Part shown: piece after piece, positions 18,131 to 27,900 of the stretch
Layout of the letters: each line of letters begins with the position of its first letter
Numbering within the stretch: the first letter of the stretch is position 1
Assembly: GCA_029210175.1 (NCBI GenBank)
Contig: JARGPL010000003.1
Location: forward strand, 235,621-299,620
Length of the DNA stretch: 64,000 nt
Origin: Minwuia sp.
Lineage (GTDB): Bacteria > Pseudomonadota > Alphaproteobacteria > Minwuiales > Minwuiaceae
Direction of reading: 5' to 3'
Notes under the pieces: generated by a model
Databases searched by the model: none
What the model saw: only the letters and a program-made list of their open reading frames with translations
Told to the model about the DNA's origin: nothing
Program-made: the position numbers and the translations under genes

Positions 18131-18854
18131 CGGTCAGGGCGATGGTGCGCTCGTGCTTCTTTCCGGCGGCCAGGATTCGGCCACCTGTCTTGCCTGGGCG
18201 CTGGACCGCTTCGACCGGGTCGAGACCATCGGCTTCGACTATGGTCAGCGCCACGTGGTGGAACTGGACATGCGCGCGCACCTGCGCGAGGCAATGGCGG
18301 CAATGAAACCGGCATGGGCAGCGCGGCTGGGTGAGGACCATGTGCTGGATCTCGGTCTGCTCGGCCAGATTTCGGAGACAGCACTGACCCGGGATACGGA
18401 AATCGCCATGCGCGACGATGGCTTGCCGAATACCTTTGTGCCAGGCCGCAACATCGTGTTCCTGACCTTTGCCGCCACGGTCGCATACCGGCGCGGATTG
18501 CGGCACATCGTCGGTGGCATGTGTGAAACGGACTATTCCGGTTATCCCGACTGCCGCGACGACACGATCAAGGCCCTGCAGGTCGCGCTTGGCCTCGGGA
18601 TGGAACGCCGCTTTGTTCTGGATACCCCGCTGATGTGGCGCGACAAGGCCGCGACCTGGCACCTGGCGGAGGCCCTGGGCGGATCCCCCCTGGTGGAGCT
18701 CATCCGGTCACGGACAATCTCGTGCTACCTCGGCATGCAGCGTGAGACAGAAGACTGGGGACCAGGATGCGGCGATTGTCCCGCTTGTCACTTGCGCAGG
18801 AAGGGTTATCTGGCCTATCGATCTGACCAGCAGTCACTTGAAGCAGAAAACTGA
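18120..18854 (+). CDS. queC: 7-cyano-7-deazaguanine synthase QueC
   Basis: A 244-residue QueC. The PP-loop ATP site [13 protein letters not shown] is near residue 13, [10 protein letters not shown] is near 105, and the C-terminal zinc-binding cysteines read [10 protein letters not shown] plus an upstream Cys. The enzyme converts 7-carboxy-7-deazaguanine to preQ0 for queuosine. ATG 18120 overlaps the end of mutS by 11 bp. A queuosine-precursor transporter follows 11 bp downstream, and queG lies about 1.7 kb away, so salvage and de novo steps are grouped. Confidence 0.97.
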   Translation: MSSDGQGDGALVLLSGGQDSATCLAWALDRFDRVETIGFDYGQRHVVELDMRAHLREAMAAMKPAWAARLGEDHVLDLGLLGQISETALTRDTEIAMRDDGLPNTFVPGRNIVFLTFAATVAYRRGLRHIVGGMCETDYSGYPDCRDDTIKALQVALGLGMERRFVLDTPLMWRDKAATWHLAEALGGSPLVELIRSRTISCYLGMQRETEDWGPGCGDCPACHLRRKGYLAYRSDQQSLEAEN

Positions 18855-18865
18855 GGGCCAAGCTG

Positions 18866-19438
18866 GTGCAGGCGGAAATTCTTGAACGCAAGCGATCCAG
18901 GGAAGGGCTGATAGCGCTGATCGGATTCGCCTTGTGCATTCCGCTGGCCAACTGGCTGATCGGCAATGTCGGCACGGTCTGCTATCCGGAGGGGCCATGC
19001 CTGATACCGGTTGCCCCCGGCGTGATGGCGCCAAGTGGTGTGGTGATGATCGGCCTGGCGCTGGTGCTGCGCGATATCGTCCAGCGCAGGCTTGGCATAG
19101 GCTGGGCAATCGGTGCCATCCTGGCTGGCGCAGTGCTTTCGGGCCTCGTGGCGCCGCCTGCACTTGTCCTCGCCTCTGCCTGTGCCTTTCTGCTGGCCGA
19201 GGCCGCCGATATGGCTGTCTACACCCCCTTGCAGAAGAGACAGCTGGTGCTTGCGGTGGTGCTGTCCAGCCTTGTCGGACTGGTGGTCGACAGCGTGCTG
19301 TTCCTCTATCTCGCATTCGGCAGTCTGGAATTCCTTGAAGGTCAGATCATCGGGAAGCTCTGGATGGTCGTCTTGGCCATTCCCGTCATTCGCTGGCTGC
19401 ACAAGCGCGACCAGCGGATCGGCATGGACGCAGCCTGA
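18866..19438 (+). CDS. VUT-family queuosine precursor transporter
   Basis: A 190-residue membrane protein with about five or six hydrophobic helices, matching the VUT_1/YhhQ family, which imports preQ0/preQ1-type queuosine precursors across the inner membrane. The start is GTG 18866, 11 bp after queC, with GAGGG upstream. Its position directly after queC supports the function. Unlike longer YhhQ proteins it has a short cytoplasmic N-terminus. The exact substrate (preQ0, preQ1 or queuine) cannot be told from sequence. Confidence 0.85.
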   Translation: MQAEILERKRSREGLIALIGFALCIPLANWLIGNVGTVCYPEGPCLIPVAPGVMAPSGVVMIGLALVLRDIVQRRLGIGWAIGAILAGAVLSGLVAPPALVLASACAFLLAEAADMAVYTPLQKRQLVLAVVLSSLVGLVVDSVLFLYLAFGSLEFLEGQIIGKLWMVVLAIPVIRWLHKRDQRIGMDAA

Positions 19439-19540
19439 GACCCCCCTGCCAAGACCTTGTCAGCCATGACGCGATCATGCATGTCGCGGGCGCGGGCGCG
19501 GGCTTCGCAAACGGGACACTCGACATATCCGCATCGTGGC

Positions 19541-19560
19541 ATATAGAGAAACCTTTATAT
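19541..19560. promoter_or_regulatory. AT-rich inverted repeat upstream of homocysteine methyltransferase gene
   Basis: ATATAGAG-AAAC-CTTTATAT is an inverted repeat with one mismatch per arm, in an AT-rich island ending 18 bases before the chosen GTG start at 19579. CATAT words also occur at 19523-19527 and 19540-19544. It may be the promoter -10 region or the operator of a methionine-cycle regulator. No riboswitch fold of the SAM or SAH classes was recognised. Confidence 0.35.
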
Positions 19561-19578
19561 CTCTCATGGATCAGTGCC

Positions 19579-20583
19579 GTGCTCGAAGAACTGCTTGCGG
19601 AACGTGGCGTATTGCTGGCCGACGGTGCCACCGGAACCAACATGTTCGCCCTTGGACTGCCTGCCGGACACGCGCCGGAGGACTGGAACATCGCCGAGCC
19701 TGAGAAGGTGCGCGCACTCTACCGTGGCTTTGTCGATGCCGGATCTGACATCATCCTGACCAACAGCTTTGGCGGCACGGCATTCCGGCTGAAGCTGCAT
19801 GACCTGCAGGACCGGGTGGTGGAACTGAACCGCGCTGCCGCCGCGCTGGCACGGGAAGTCGTGGCCGAGGCCGATCGACCCATTGTCGTCGCGGGATCCG
19901 TCGGCCCGACGGGGGAGCTGTTCGTGCCGCTGGGGACCATGACCTTCGATGATGCCGTCGCCGCCTTCACGGACCAGATCACCGGCCTGAAGGAGGGCGG
20001 TGCTGACGTCGCCTGGATCGAAACCATGTCGGCACCGGAAGAGATGCAGGCAGCAGCGCAGGCGGCGATCGCCGTCGGCTTGCCCTATGTCTATACCGCC
20101 AGCTTCGACACGGCTGGCCGCACCATGATGGGCCTGCCACCCGCCGGACTTGCCGGTGTCGCCAGTGATCTCGGCGTCCAGCCGCTGGCGTTCGGAGCCA
20201 ATTGCGGTGTCGGCGCATCAGACCTGTTGCTGGCAACCCTGGACATGCCAACGGACAGCCACGTCGTGGTAGCCAAGGCCAACTGTGGCATTCCGCAGAT
20301 CCGGGGCGACAGTGTCGTCTACACGGGGACACCGGAACTGATGGCCGAATACGCCCGTCTGGCAATGGATTGCGGCATCCGGATCATCGGCGGCTGTTGT
20401 GGCACGACACCGGAACACATCCGGGCGATGCGGCATGTGCTGGACACGCATGCGCGCGGGGCGCGACCGGATCTGGCGGAGATCGTCAGCCGGCTTGGTC
20501 CGCTGATCGCGCCGCCGCCAAGCGCGGAGAAGATCAGCGACCATGGCGAACGCCGCGGCCGACGGCGGCGCTCGATGTCCTGA
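19579..20583 (+). CDS. bmt: Homocysteine S-methyltransferase family protein (betaine-homocysteine methyltransferase-like)
   Basis: A 334-residue protein of the Pfam S-methyl_trans family. The zinc cysteines are in GANCGVG near residue 207 and GGCCGTTPEHI near 270, and the N-terminus has LLADGATGTNMF. Members methylate homocysteine to methionine with glycine betaine, S-methylmethionine or a related donor, without cobalamin. The start is taken as GTG 19579, matching family N-termini; an ATG at 19477 would add 34 unlike residues running through an AT-rich inverted repeat. The C-terminus is very basic (GERRGRRRRSMS). It separates the queC/transporter pair from queG. Confidence 0.85.
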   Translation: MLEELLAERGVLLADGATGTNMFALGLPAGHAPEDWNIAEPEKVRALYRGFVDAGSDIILTNSFGGTAFRLKLHDLQDRVVELNRAAAALAREVVAEADRPIVVAGSVGPTGELFVPLGTMTFDDAVAAFTDQITGLKEGGADVAWIETMSAPEEMQAAAQAAIAVGLPYVYTASFDTAGRTMMGLPPAGLAGVASDLGVQPLAFGANCGVGASDLLLATLDMPTDSHVVVAKANCGIPQIRGDSVVYTGTPELMAEYARLAMDCGIRIIGGCCGTTPEHIRAMRHVLDTHARGARPDLAEIVSRLGPLIAPPPSAEKISDHGERRGRRRRSMS

Positions 20584-20589
20584 AGCGGC

Positions 20590-21756
20590 TCAGACCAGCG
20601 TCCCGGAAACGCGCCATTCGCTCAATACCTGCGCATCCTCCTCAGACGATTGGTGACGCGCCCGTTCCACCGCGAATTCTGCCGCAGGCACAAGGCAGGA
20701 CAGTGCCCAGACAGCCATGCCCCGAACAAGCGGTGACGAATCAGCCAGCAACGCCCTGACCTGATCGATCAGGACCATCTGCCCGGTGTTTCCGACCGCG
20801 ACCAGCACGTTGCGCAGGAAACGGTCCCGCCCCAGCCGCTTCACCGGCGTGCCTGCAAACATCTGGCGAAAGGCGGCATCGTCGAGGTCGAGCAGGGCGG
20901 TCAGTGGGGCCAGTTGCAGGTCACCACGCATCTGCAGGCGCATGTCCTGGCTTGTCTCGGCAAACCGGTTCCAGGGGCAGACCGCCAGGCAATCATCACA
21001 GCCGAAGATCCGATTGCCGATCGCCGTGCGGAACTGTTGCGGTATCTGCCCCTGATGTTCGACCGTCAGATAGGCGATGCACCGGGTTGCATCCAGCTGG
21101 TAGGCGCTCGGAAACGCCTTGGTGGGACAGATGTCGAGGCAACGGGTGCAACTGCCGCAATGATCCGGCGATGGCTGATCGGCGGGCAGATCAAGCGTGG
21201 TGAAGATCGCCCCCAGGAACGTCCATGACCCGAGGCGACGACTGACCAGGTTGGTGTGCTTGCCTTGCCAGCCGAGGCCCGCCTTGGCGGCGAGCGGTTT
21301 CTCCATCACCGGTGCGGTATCGACGAAGACCTTGACCTCTGCCGTGATGCCCATCTGCCGCGCTTCCGACAACAGGCCCTGCGCCAGTTGCTTCAGCCGC
21401 CCCTTGACGACGTCATGGTAGTCACGCCGGGCGGCATAGACCGAGACCGCACCATGGTCCGCCATATCCAGCGCCAGCAGCGGGTCGGTCGGCGGGGCGA
21501 AGTCCGTGGCCAGCATGATGACGCTGCGTGCGTCCGGCCAGAGCGCTGCCGGGTTGCCGCGCCATTCCGCCCGATCCTGCAGCCAGCCCATGTCCCCATG
21601 CCGGCCAAGGGCGACAAATTCGTTCAGCCGCGCAGCAGCCGTGCCCATGCCCTGAGGACCGGTAAAGCCGATGTCGGCAAACCCGACCGCCACCGACCGG
21701 GCGGCGATCCTGTCCTTCAGGCGCTGGCGCGCGGCCTCAGAAATCAAGGTCGGCAT
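20590..21756 (-). CDS. queG: Epoxyqueuosine reductase QueG
   Basis: A 388-residue cobalamin- and iron-sulfur-dependent reductase that turns epoxyqueuosine into queuosine in tRNA. Visible parts are the N-terminal cobalamin-binding domain, VKVFVDTAPVMEKPLA, the two 4Fe-4S motifs CGSCTRCLDICPTKAF and CDDCLAVCPW, and a C-terminal HEAT-like segment. ATG 21756 is used; the longer frame upstream runs through the GST gene. It overlaps the GST gene by 20 bp and is convergent with the homocysteine methyltransferase. Confidence 0.96.
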   Translation of the reverse strand: MPTLISEAARQRLKDRIAARSVAVGFADIGFTGPQGMGTAAARLNEFVALGRHGDMGWLQDRAEWRGNPAALWPDARSVIMLATDFAPPTDPLLALDMADHGAVSVYAARRDYHDVVKGRLKQLAQGLLSEARQMGITAEVKVFVDTAPVMEKPLAAKAGLGWQGKHTNLVSRRLGSWTFLGAIFTTLDLPADQPSPDHCGSCTRCLDICPTKAFPSAYQLDATRCIAYLTVEHQGQIPQQFRTAIGNRIFGCDDCLAVCPWNRFAETSQDMRLQMRGDLQLAPLTALLDLDDAAFRQMFAGTPVKRLGRDRFLRNVLVAVGNTGQMVLIDQVRALLADSSPLVRGMAVWALSCLVPAAEFAVERARHQSSEEDAQVLSEWRVSGTLV

Positions 21757-22426
21757 AGTGCGCCGGGGGCGGGTAACCGCCGATCCGATCCTGCAGCAAC
21801 GGACGAAAACAGGGGCGGGACTTGATGCGGCTGTACCAGTCACGCGCGTGGTCATTGCGATCCCAGGGCACATCACCGAAATAGTCCGCCACCGACAGAT
21901 ACGCGGCAGCGGCCAGGTCGGCAACGCTCAGGCTGTCGCCGCCAAGCCAGCGTCGGCGCATGGCCAGGTGGCCCACATAGTCCAGATGCACCTTGATGTT
22001 CCACTTGGCGGCACGGATCGCCGCCGCGTCCGGGCTGCCGTCGCGCATCAGGCCGCGCAGCACCCGTTCCCTCAACAGCGGGCCACTGACCTCGGCCTCG
22101 AACTTGTCGACGAACCAGCCGAGCAGGCGACGGACTTCCGCCCGCGTTTCCGGGTCGGGACCAAGCAGCGAGGGCTGCCCCACCGCCTCTTCCAGATACT
22201 CGATCACGGCGCGAACGTCGGACACAGCGGTCGCCTGTGCCGATGTGACCAGCACCGGCAATGTGCCTGCTGGATTGAGACGCAGGAACTCGGGCGTCCG
22301 TTCCCAGAACCGCGTTGCCTCCAGCCGAAAGTCGATGCCCTTCTCCGTCAGCACCAGCCGCACAAGCCGACAGGCAGGGGACAAGGCGAAATGGAGCAGT
22401 GTCGGCGTCAATCGGCTACCCTTCAT
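21737..22426 (-). CDS. Glutathione S-transferase family protein
   Basis: A 229-residue GST with a thioredoxin-like N-domain (LHFALSPACRLVRLVLTEKG, then NPAGTLPVLV and the gamma-glutamyl-contact region SDVRAVIEYLEE) and a helical C-domain with WLGGDSLSVADLAAAAYL. The catalytic position is likely Ser/Cys in SPACR. It overlaps and is upstream of queG; this pairing recurs in alphaproteobacteria as far as I recall, but no functional link is known. The substrate is unknown. Confidence 0.9.
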   Translation of the reverse strand: MKGSRLTPTLLHFALSPACRLVRLVLTEKGIDFRLEATRFWERTPEFLRLNPAGTLPVLVTSAQATAVSDVRAVIEYLEEAVGQPSLLGPDPETRAEVRRLLGWFVDKFEAEVSGPLLRERVLRGLMRDGSPDAAAIRAAKWNIKVHLDYVGHLAMRRRWLGGDSLSVADLAAAAYLSVADYFGDVPWDRNDHARDWYSRIKSRPCFRPLLQDRIGGYPPPAHYADLDF

Positions 22427-22528
22427 GCGGAATCCGTTGCTGCCAGATTCGAACCTGACCGCGCAGGGGACTTGTGCAAACGCTTGATAAGAGCATACAC
22501 GAACAATTCAAGCACCGGAGTGACCGAC

Positions 22529-23335
22529 ATGACCCTGCTGCAACTGATCATCATTGCCATTGTGCAGGGCATCACCGAATTCCTGCCCATCAGCTCATCG
22601 GGGCATCTTTACCTGACGTCGAACCTGCTGGGCTGGCCGGACCAGGGGGTCATGGTCGACGCCGCGGTCCACCTGGGGACCCTGGCTGCCGTGCTGATCT
22701 ATTGCTGGCGTGATATCGGGCGCATGATCAGTGGCTTCTTCATGGCCTTGCGTGGACGCAGCACGCCGGGCGGCAAGCTGTTGCTGATGCTGTGCATTGC
22801 CACCGTTCCGCTGGTGCTGGCAGGTGCCACGCTGGTCTATCTGGACGCGACGGACATCTTCCGCTCCATCGAGGTCGTGGCCTGGGCCACGCTTGGCTTT
22901 GGCCTGCTGCTCTGGTTTGCCGACATGTACGGCATGACCCTGCGCCGGATCGAGCATCTGACCGCAGGCAGCGCGCTCGCCATCGGCTGCTTCCAGGTGC
23001 TGGCGCTGATCCCCGGCACCAGCCGGTCCGGCATCACGATGACCGCAGGCCGCCTGCTGGGCTTCGAGCGCGCGGAGGCGGCACGCTTTTCGCTGTTGCT
23101 GTCGATCCCGGCCATCCTGGCATCCGGTGGTCACGCCATGAAGGAGATCGCCGAAAGCGGTAATGCAACCTTCACCGCCAATGTCGGCATTGCCATGGCC
23201 GTCGCCTGCCTGACCGCCCTGCCCGCCATTGCGCTGATGATGGCGTGGCTGCGCCGGTCCGGCTACGGCATCTTCGTGATCTATCGTGTCATACTGGGTG
23301 TCGGTCTGCTGGCCGTTGCCTATGGGTTTGTCTGA
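22529..23335 (+). CDS. uppP: Undecaprenyl-diphosphatase UppP (BacA)
   Basis: A 268-residue polytopic membrane protein of the BacA/UppP family, which dephosphorylates undecaprenyl diphosphate to recycle the cell-wall lipid carrier and can give bacitracin tolerance. The two signature regions are ITEFLPISSSGHLYL near residue 16 and LIPGTSRSGITMT near 160. ATG 22529 has GGAG about 8 bases upstream. It is divergent from the GST gene. Confidence 0.96.
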   Translation: MTLLQLIIIAIVQGITEFLPISSSGHLYLTSNLLGWPDQGVMVDAAVHLGTLAAVLIYCWRDIGRMISGFFMALRGRSTPGGKLLLMLCIATVPLVLAGATLVYLDATDIFRSIEVVAWATLGFGLLLWFADMYGMTLRRIEHLTAGSALAIGCFQVLALIPGTSRSGITMTAGRLLGFERAEAARFSLLLSIPAILASGGHAMKEIAESGNATFTANVGIAMAVACLTALPAIALMMAWLRRSGYGIFVIYRVILGVGLLAVAYGFV

Positions 23336-23383
23336 CAGGCCTTGGCATAATCGCCCGAATTTCATCCTGGGGAGGATCGACAC

Positions 23384-24178
23384 ATGACCTATTCATTTCT
23401 GACATTCGACGTGGCCGACGGCGTGGCGCTGTGCAAGCTGAACCGGCCCGATGCGGCCAACGCCATGCACATGGGCATGATGGCGGAACTGTTCGATGTT
23501 GCCGTGCGCATCGACGAGGATCCGGCAATCCGTGCCGCCGTGTTCACGGGTGCAGGCAAGATGTTTTCGGCCGGTGGCGACCTGAAGGAATTCCGCACCA
23601 AGGGTGACGACCTGCCTGCCGAGGTGAAGCGGATGACGCTCTATCTGCACGGCGCGATTTCACGCCTTCATCGCATGGATCCGCCCGTCGTCTGTGCGGT
23701 GAACGGCATCGCCGCAGGTGCAGGTTTCAGTTTTGCCATCCAGGGTGACATCGTGATGGCGGCCGAATCGGCCCGGTTCACCATGGCCTATACCCGCGCT
23801 GGCGTATCCCCGGACGGGTCATCGACCTATTTCCTGCCCCGGCGCGTTGGCACCAAGCGGGCACTGGATCTGATGCTGACGAACCGCCTGCTGGATGCGG
23901 AGGAGGCACGCAGCTGGGGCATGGTGGATTACGTGCATCCCGACGACCAGTTGCTCGACAAGGCAATGGAAATGGCTGCATCGCTGGCCAAGGGGCCGAC
24001 CGCTGCGTACGGCACGGTCAAGCGCCTGATCCTCGAAAGCATGAGTGAGTCACTGGAAAGTCAGATGGAGCGGGAAACCACAGGCATTGCCGAGCAGATG
24101 CGCAGCGCCGACGGCAAGGAAGGCATCGACGCCTTCGTCAACAAGCGCCCCGCGAAATTCAGCGGCAAACGCACCTGA
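23384..24178 (+). CDS. Enoyl-CoA hydratase/isomerase family protein
   Basis: A 264-residue crotonase-fold protein. The oxyanion-hole regions are MFSAGGDLKEF near residue 62 and NGIAAGAGFSFAIQGDIVMA near 106. The second active-site region reads AGVSPDGSSTYFLPR: an Asp stands where classical hydratases have the second Glu, so isomerase-like or side-specialised chemistry is possible. It is preceded by GGGGAGG and lies about 50 bp after uppP on the same strand. The substrate is unknown. Confidence 0.88.
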   Translation: MTYSFLTFDVADGVALCKLNRPDAANAMHMGMMAELFDVAVRIDEDPAIRAAVFTGAGKMFSAGGDLKEFRTKGDDLPAEVKRMTLYLHGAISRLHRMDPPVVCAVNGIAAGAGFSFAIQGDIVMAAESARFTMAYTRAGVSPDGSSTYFLPRRVGTKRALDLMLTNRLLDAEEARSWGMVDYVHPDDQLLDKAMEMAASLAKGPTAAYGTVKRLILESMSESLESQMERETTGIAEQMRSADGKEGIDAFVNKRPAKFSGKRT

Positions 24179-24248
24179 CGTTCGGTTCAGGTCCGGCAAT
24201 TACGTGGCGCGGCGCGGCCTGACGTGAGGCACGGCAAAGCAACCGACC

Positions 24249-24500
24249 CTACTTGTTCTTGCCGCCTGCGTTGTTGTTGGGGTTGTTGGCGGTGCCACCA
24301 CCACAGCCGCCACCGCCGCCCTGACCTGCGCCGCCGCCGCGCCCGAAGCCCTGTCCCGGGCCGCTGCAGGCACTGGGGAACGCAGCACGGGCGCTGTCCA
24401 GGCGCGTGACTGTCGGGACCGCATAGATCGCGGCTGCGCCCAGGCCGAGGCGGGTCAATGCCGCGCGTCGGCTGATCTTCTTGTTATTGGTGACTGACAT
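24249..24500 (-). CDS. Tat-signal Gly/Cys-rich micropeptide 1
   Basis: An 83-residue small protein I do not recognise. Its N-terminus has the twin-arginine signal SRRAALTRLGLGAAA, hydrophobic core, and a likely cleavage after DSARA. The predicted mature part of about 44 residues begins AFPSACSG and is extremely glycine-rich, with a second Cys in GGGGGCGGG and an Asn-rich basic end. ATG 24500 follows GGAG by 6 bases. The signal region is nearly identical to that of the neighbouring micropeptide, while the tail differs. It is the last gene of a same-strand series downstream of the giant RTX gene. Confidence 0.75.
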   Translation of the reverse strand: MSVTNNKKISRRAALTRLGLGAAAIYAVPTVTRLDSARAAFPSACSGPGQGFGRGGGAGQGGGGGCGGGTANNPNNNAGGKNK

Positions 24501-24600
24501 ACTCAACTCCTACAGACCGTCATTGGTAGGTGGGTATTGAGTACTACATTTCAAGCCTGATTCCGCTTTATCAGCAGAACCCAAGTCGCAACTGTGGCCT

Positions 24601-24822
24601 TTACTGGCAGCCTGCGCCACCACCGCCACCAGTCGGGCCAGGTTTGCTGCCCCCGCCCGCACAGTTGCTGGGGAACGCCGCCCTGGCGCTGTCCAGACGG
24701 GTTACTGTGGGCGCAAGATAGACCGCTGCAGCGCCAAGCCCGAGACGACCAAGCGCCCTGCGGCGGGACGCGCGTCTGGCGTCAGTCGAAATTTCCTGGC
24801 CTTGCTTCTTGTCGTCAGTCAC
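24601..24822 (-). CDS. Tat-signal Gly/Cys-rich micropeptide 2
   Basis: A 73-residue paralogue of the neighbouring micropeptide. It has a GTG start at 24822 preceded by AGGAGGGA, a basic twin-arginine region SRRRALGRLGLGAAAVYLA, and a shared PTVTRLDSARAAFPSNC segment giving a probable mature peptide of about 25 residues. That peptide holds exactly two cysteines (positions 6 and 24) and a glycine run. The matching cysteine at position 6 in both peptides suggests a functional disulfide, metal or modification site. No function is known to me. It lies about 107 bp downstream of the RTX gene. Confidence 0.75.
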   Translation of the reverse strand: MTDDKKQGQEISTDARRASRRRALGRLGLGAAAVYLAPTVTRLDSARAAFPSNCAGGGSKPGPTGGGGGAGCQ

Positions 24823-24929
24823 GTCTCGGTCCCTCCTGCGGTCAGTTGGGTCGTCTGCACATTTTCAGGTCGCTTCGCCCGGGTGTCAGCGGCGTTCAGG
24901 AACCACCAACACCGGGCAGATGATCACCA

Positions 24930-27900
24930 TCAGATCGTGAACAACAGGTTGTTCTGATCATCCAGCACATCGATCCCGGAAGCGCCATTGTTCAGCAGCG
25001 TTGTGGCAGTCGTCACCGTCCCGGCCAGTGTGTCGAGCAGGTTCAGTTCGGTCACGGCGTCCGCATCGAAGCTGATCGAGCCGCTGCCATCGAGGAAGGC
25101 CACCTGAACGTTACCGCCACCAAGATCGGTGAAGCTCAGTTCAGCCAGGCTGCCCGTGCCGAAGATGTTCAGCTGGTTGCCTGCGCCGCTGTCGATGATG
25201 GTGTCGTCGTTGGCCTCCAGATCCGTCCGGCGACCGAACAGATAGGTGTCCTTCTGCCCGGCACCACCGACAAGATTGTCGGAACCATTGCCGCCGAACA
25301 GCGTGTCGAAGCCCACATTGCCACGCAGGTCGTCGTCACCATCACCACCGGTCATGAAGTCATCACCGTTGTCGCCGGTCATGAAGTCATTGCCCGCGCC
25401 GCCATCAAGGTTGTCGGCGCCGTCCTGGCCGCGTACCCGGTCATCCCCGGCACCGCCCAGAATGGTGTCGTCGCCACCGGCACCGAACAGGTTGTCATTG
25501 CCATCGCCACCATCGACGAAATCCTTGCCGCCATCGGCATTGATGAAGTCGTTGCCCGCGCCACCGGAAAGGCTGTCACCGTTCAGACCGCCGCGAAGCT
25601 GATCATCACCGTCACCGCCTTCGATGGTGTCTTCGCCATCGTTGCCGCGCAGCACATCGTTGCCGTCGCCCCCGAACAGCAGGTCGTCACCGTCCTCACC
25701 ATCCATGAAATCGTCGCCAAGGCCGCCACTGAGTTCGTCGTTGCCGAGGTTGCCACGCAGATTGTCGCTGCCAGCTCCGCCGACCAGATTGTCATCGCCA
25801 TCGCCGCCACGCAGGCTGTCGGCACCGTCGTCGCCAGTCAGGATGTCGTTGCCGACATCGCCGACCATGAAGTCGTCGCCCAGGCCACCTGACATGGTGT
25901 CATCGTCGGCACCGCCGCGAAGCACATCGTTGCCCGCGTCGCCAAACAGCGCGTCCTGACCCGCGTCGCCGCGGATGGTGTCATTGTCGTCACCACCGGA
26001 CAGCTGATCATTGTCAGCTCCGCCTTCCATGAAGTCGGAACCCAGGCCGCCGAGCAGCGTGTCGTTGCCGGCATTGCCACGCACAGTGTCATCGCCTTCA
26101 CCGCCATCGACGAGATCGTCGCCGTCCTGGCCGGAGACCTTGTCGACGCCAGCACCGCCAAGCACCGTGTCGTTGCCCGCGCCGCCTTCAACCTGATCAT
26201 CGCCGTCACCGCCATCAGCCGTATCGTCACCGGCATCGCCCTTGACGATGTCATTGCCGATACCGCCAAACAGGGCGTCGTTGTCATCGCCACCACGCAG
26301 GGTGTCGGAGCCATCGCCACCGGTCAGTTCGTCGTCGCCGGCTTCGCCATCCAGGAAGTCAGCGCCCGCATCACCGGACAGGCTGTCATTACCCAGGCCG
26401 CCCTTCAGGGAGTCATTGCCGTCGCCGCCGAAGGCCACATCGTTGCCCGCTTCGCCGAGCACGGAGTCCGCACCGGCACCGCCGAACAACGTATCGTCGC
26501 CCTTGTTGCCGCGGACGGTGTCATCGCCCTCGCCACCGTAGACTTCATCGTTGCCGTCGCCACCACCGACGGAGTCGGCACCAAGGCCGCCAAAGACCAG
26601 ATCATCGCCTGCGCCGCCGTCAACGTCATCGTTGCCTTCGTCACCGAACACGATGTCAGTGCCAGCATTGCCAGCCACCTTGTCGTTGCCGCTACCGCCA
26701 TAGACCGTGTCGTTGCCGTCGTTGCCTTCAACGAAGTCGTTGCCAGCGCCGCCGAAGGCCTGGTCATCATCTTCAAAGGCACAGACCAGATCGTCACCTT
26801 CGTCACCGTAGAGCGAGTCATCGCCCAGACCGCCGAAGACGGTATCATTGTCGAAGCCACCGTACTGGGTGTCGTTGCCATCATTGCCGACGATGTAGTC
26901 AGCATTCGGGCCATCGAACGGACCGTCCACCGGCAGACCGGCGAAGACGACGAAACCCGTGTACACATTGCCGCCGTTCGGGCGGTTGTCGCCGGAATCG
27001 TTGATCTCTTCGTTGATGTCCTCGACATCGAAGTTCGCACCACCGGACTGGTAGCTGACGAAACTGTCCGGTTCGAACGACAGCTCACCGGCGGAGGCAT
27101 CTGTCATGGCCCCGTTGAACTCGATCGCTTCCACGAACAGGTTCCGGTCCTCATTGCAGTCGGGGCCGAAGGAGTTGTCGCAGTCGCCACCATCAGTCGC
27201 GTCGTTCAGGAACGTGATCTTCACTTCGCCCGCACGCTGTTCGTCCGTCAGACCAGAGACGTCGAAGTCATAAGGGTTGAGGGACTGGGTCACCTGGGCT
27301 GTGCCGACGACCACACCGCCAACAGACACTTCCATGATGGGGAAGACGCCGTCGAGCGGGGAGCCATGGGCGTGGACAATCAGGGTGTCGGTATCGCCGA
27401 AGCTTTCGGTCACGCCGTCACCAAACAGCAGGTCCGCGCCGTCGTTGCCGCGGATATCGTCGTTGCCACCGCCGCCGATCAGCGTGTTGTCACCGTCGTC
27501 GCCCGTCATGGAGTCGTCGAAATCGGACCCGATCGCGCTGCTGAAACCGTTCAGTGCGATGTTCTCGCCATTCTCGTCCTGGGCCAGGGCGTTCTGCAGC
27601 GCAACCAGCACGCTGCCTCCTGCGCTCTGGAACGACACGGTATTGCTGCCCGCGCCGCCATCCAGCGTATCTTCGCCGCCGAAGCCGTCGATGGTGTCGT
27701 CGCCGTCGCCACCCAGGATGACATTCGCGCCGTCATCGCCCAGCAGGGAGTCATTGTGCTCGGAACCGGTCAGATTCTCGATGTTCTCCAGGCTGTCGAT
27801 CCAGCCGTCACCGTCCTTTTCGACGATACCGTGATTCAAGCTCGCCAGAACCGTGCCCTGGGCAGCCGAATAGTCAGCGGTATCGACACCGGCACCACCG

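Noticed and set aside
19439..19578. SAM or SAH riboswitch upstream of the homocysteine methyltransferase
   Set aside because: No conserved core of the SAM-I, SAM-II, SAM-V or SAH classes was recognised; only a simple AT-rich inverted repeat is visible.
25200..27000. Regularly spaced short direct repeats suggesting a CRISPR or satellite array
   Set aside because: The 27-base periodicity is the nonapeptide code of the RTX repeats and the reading frame stays open throughout.
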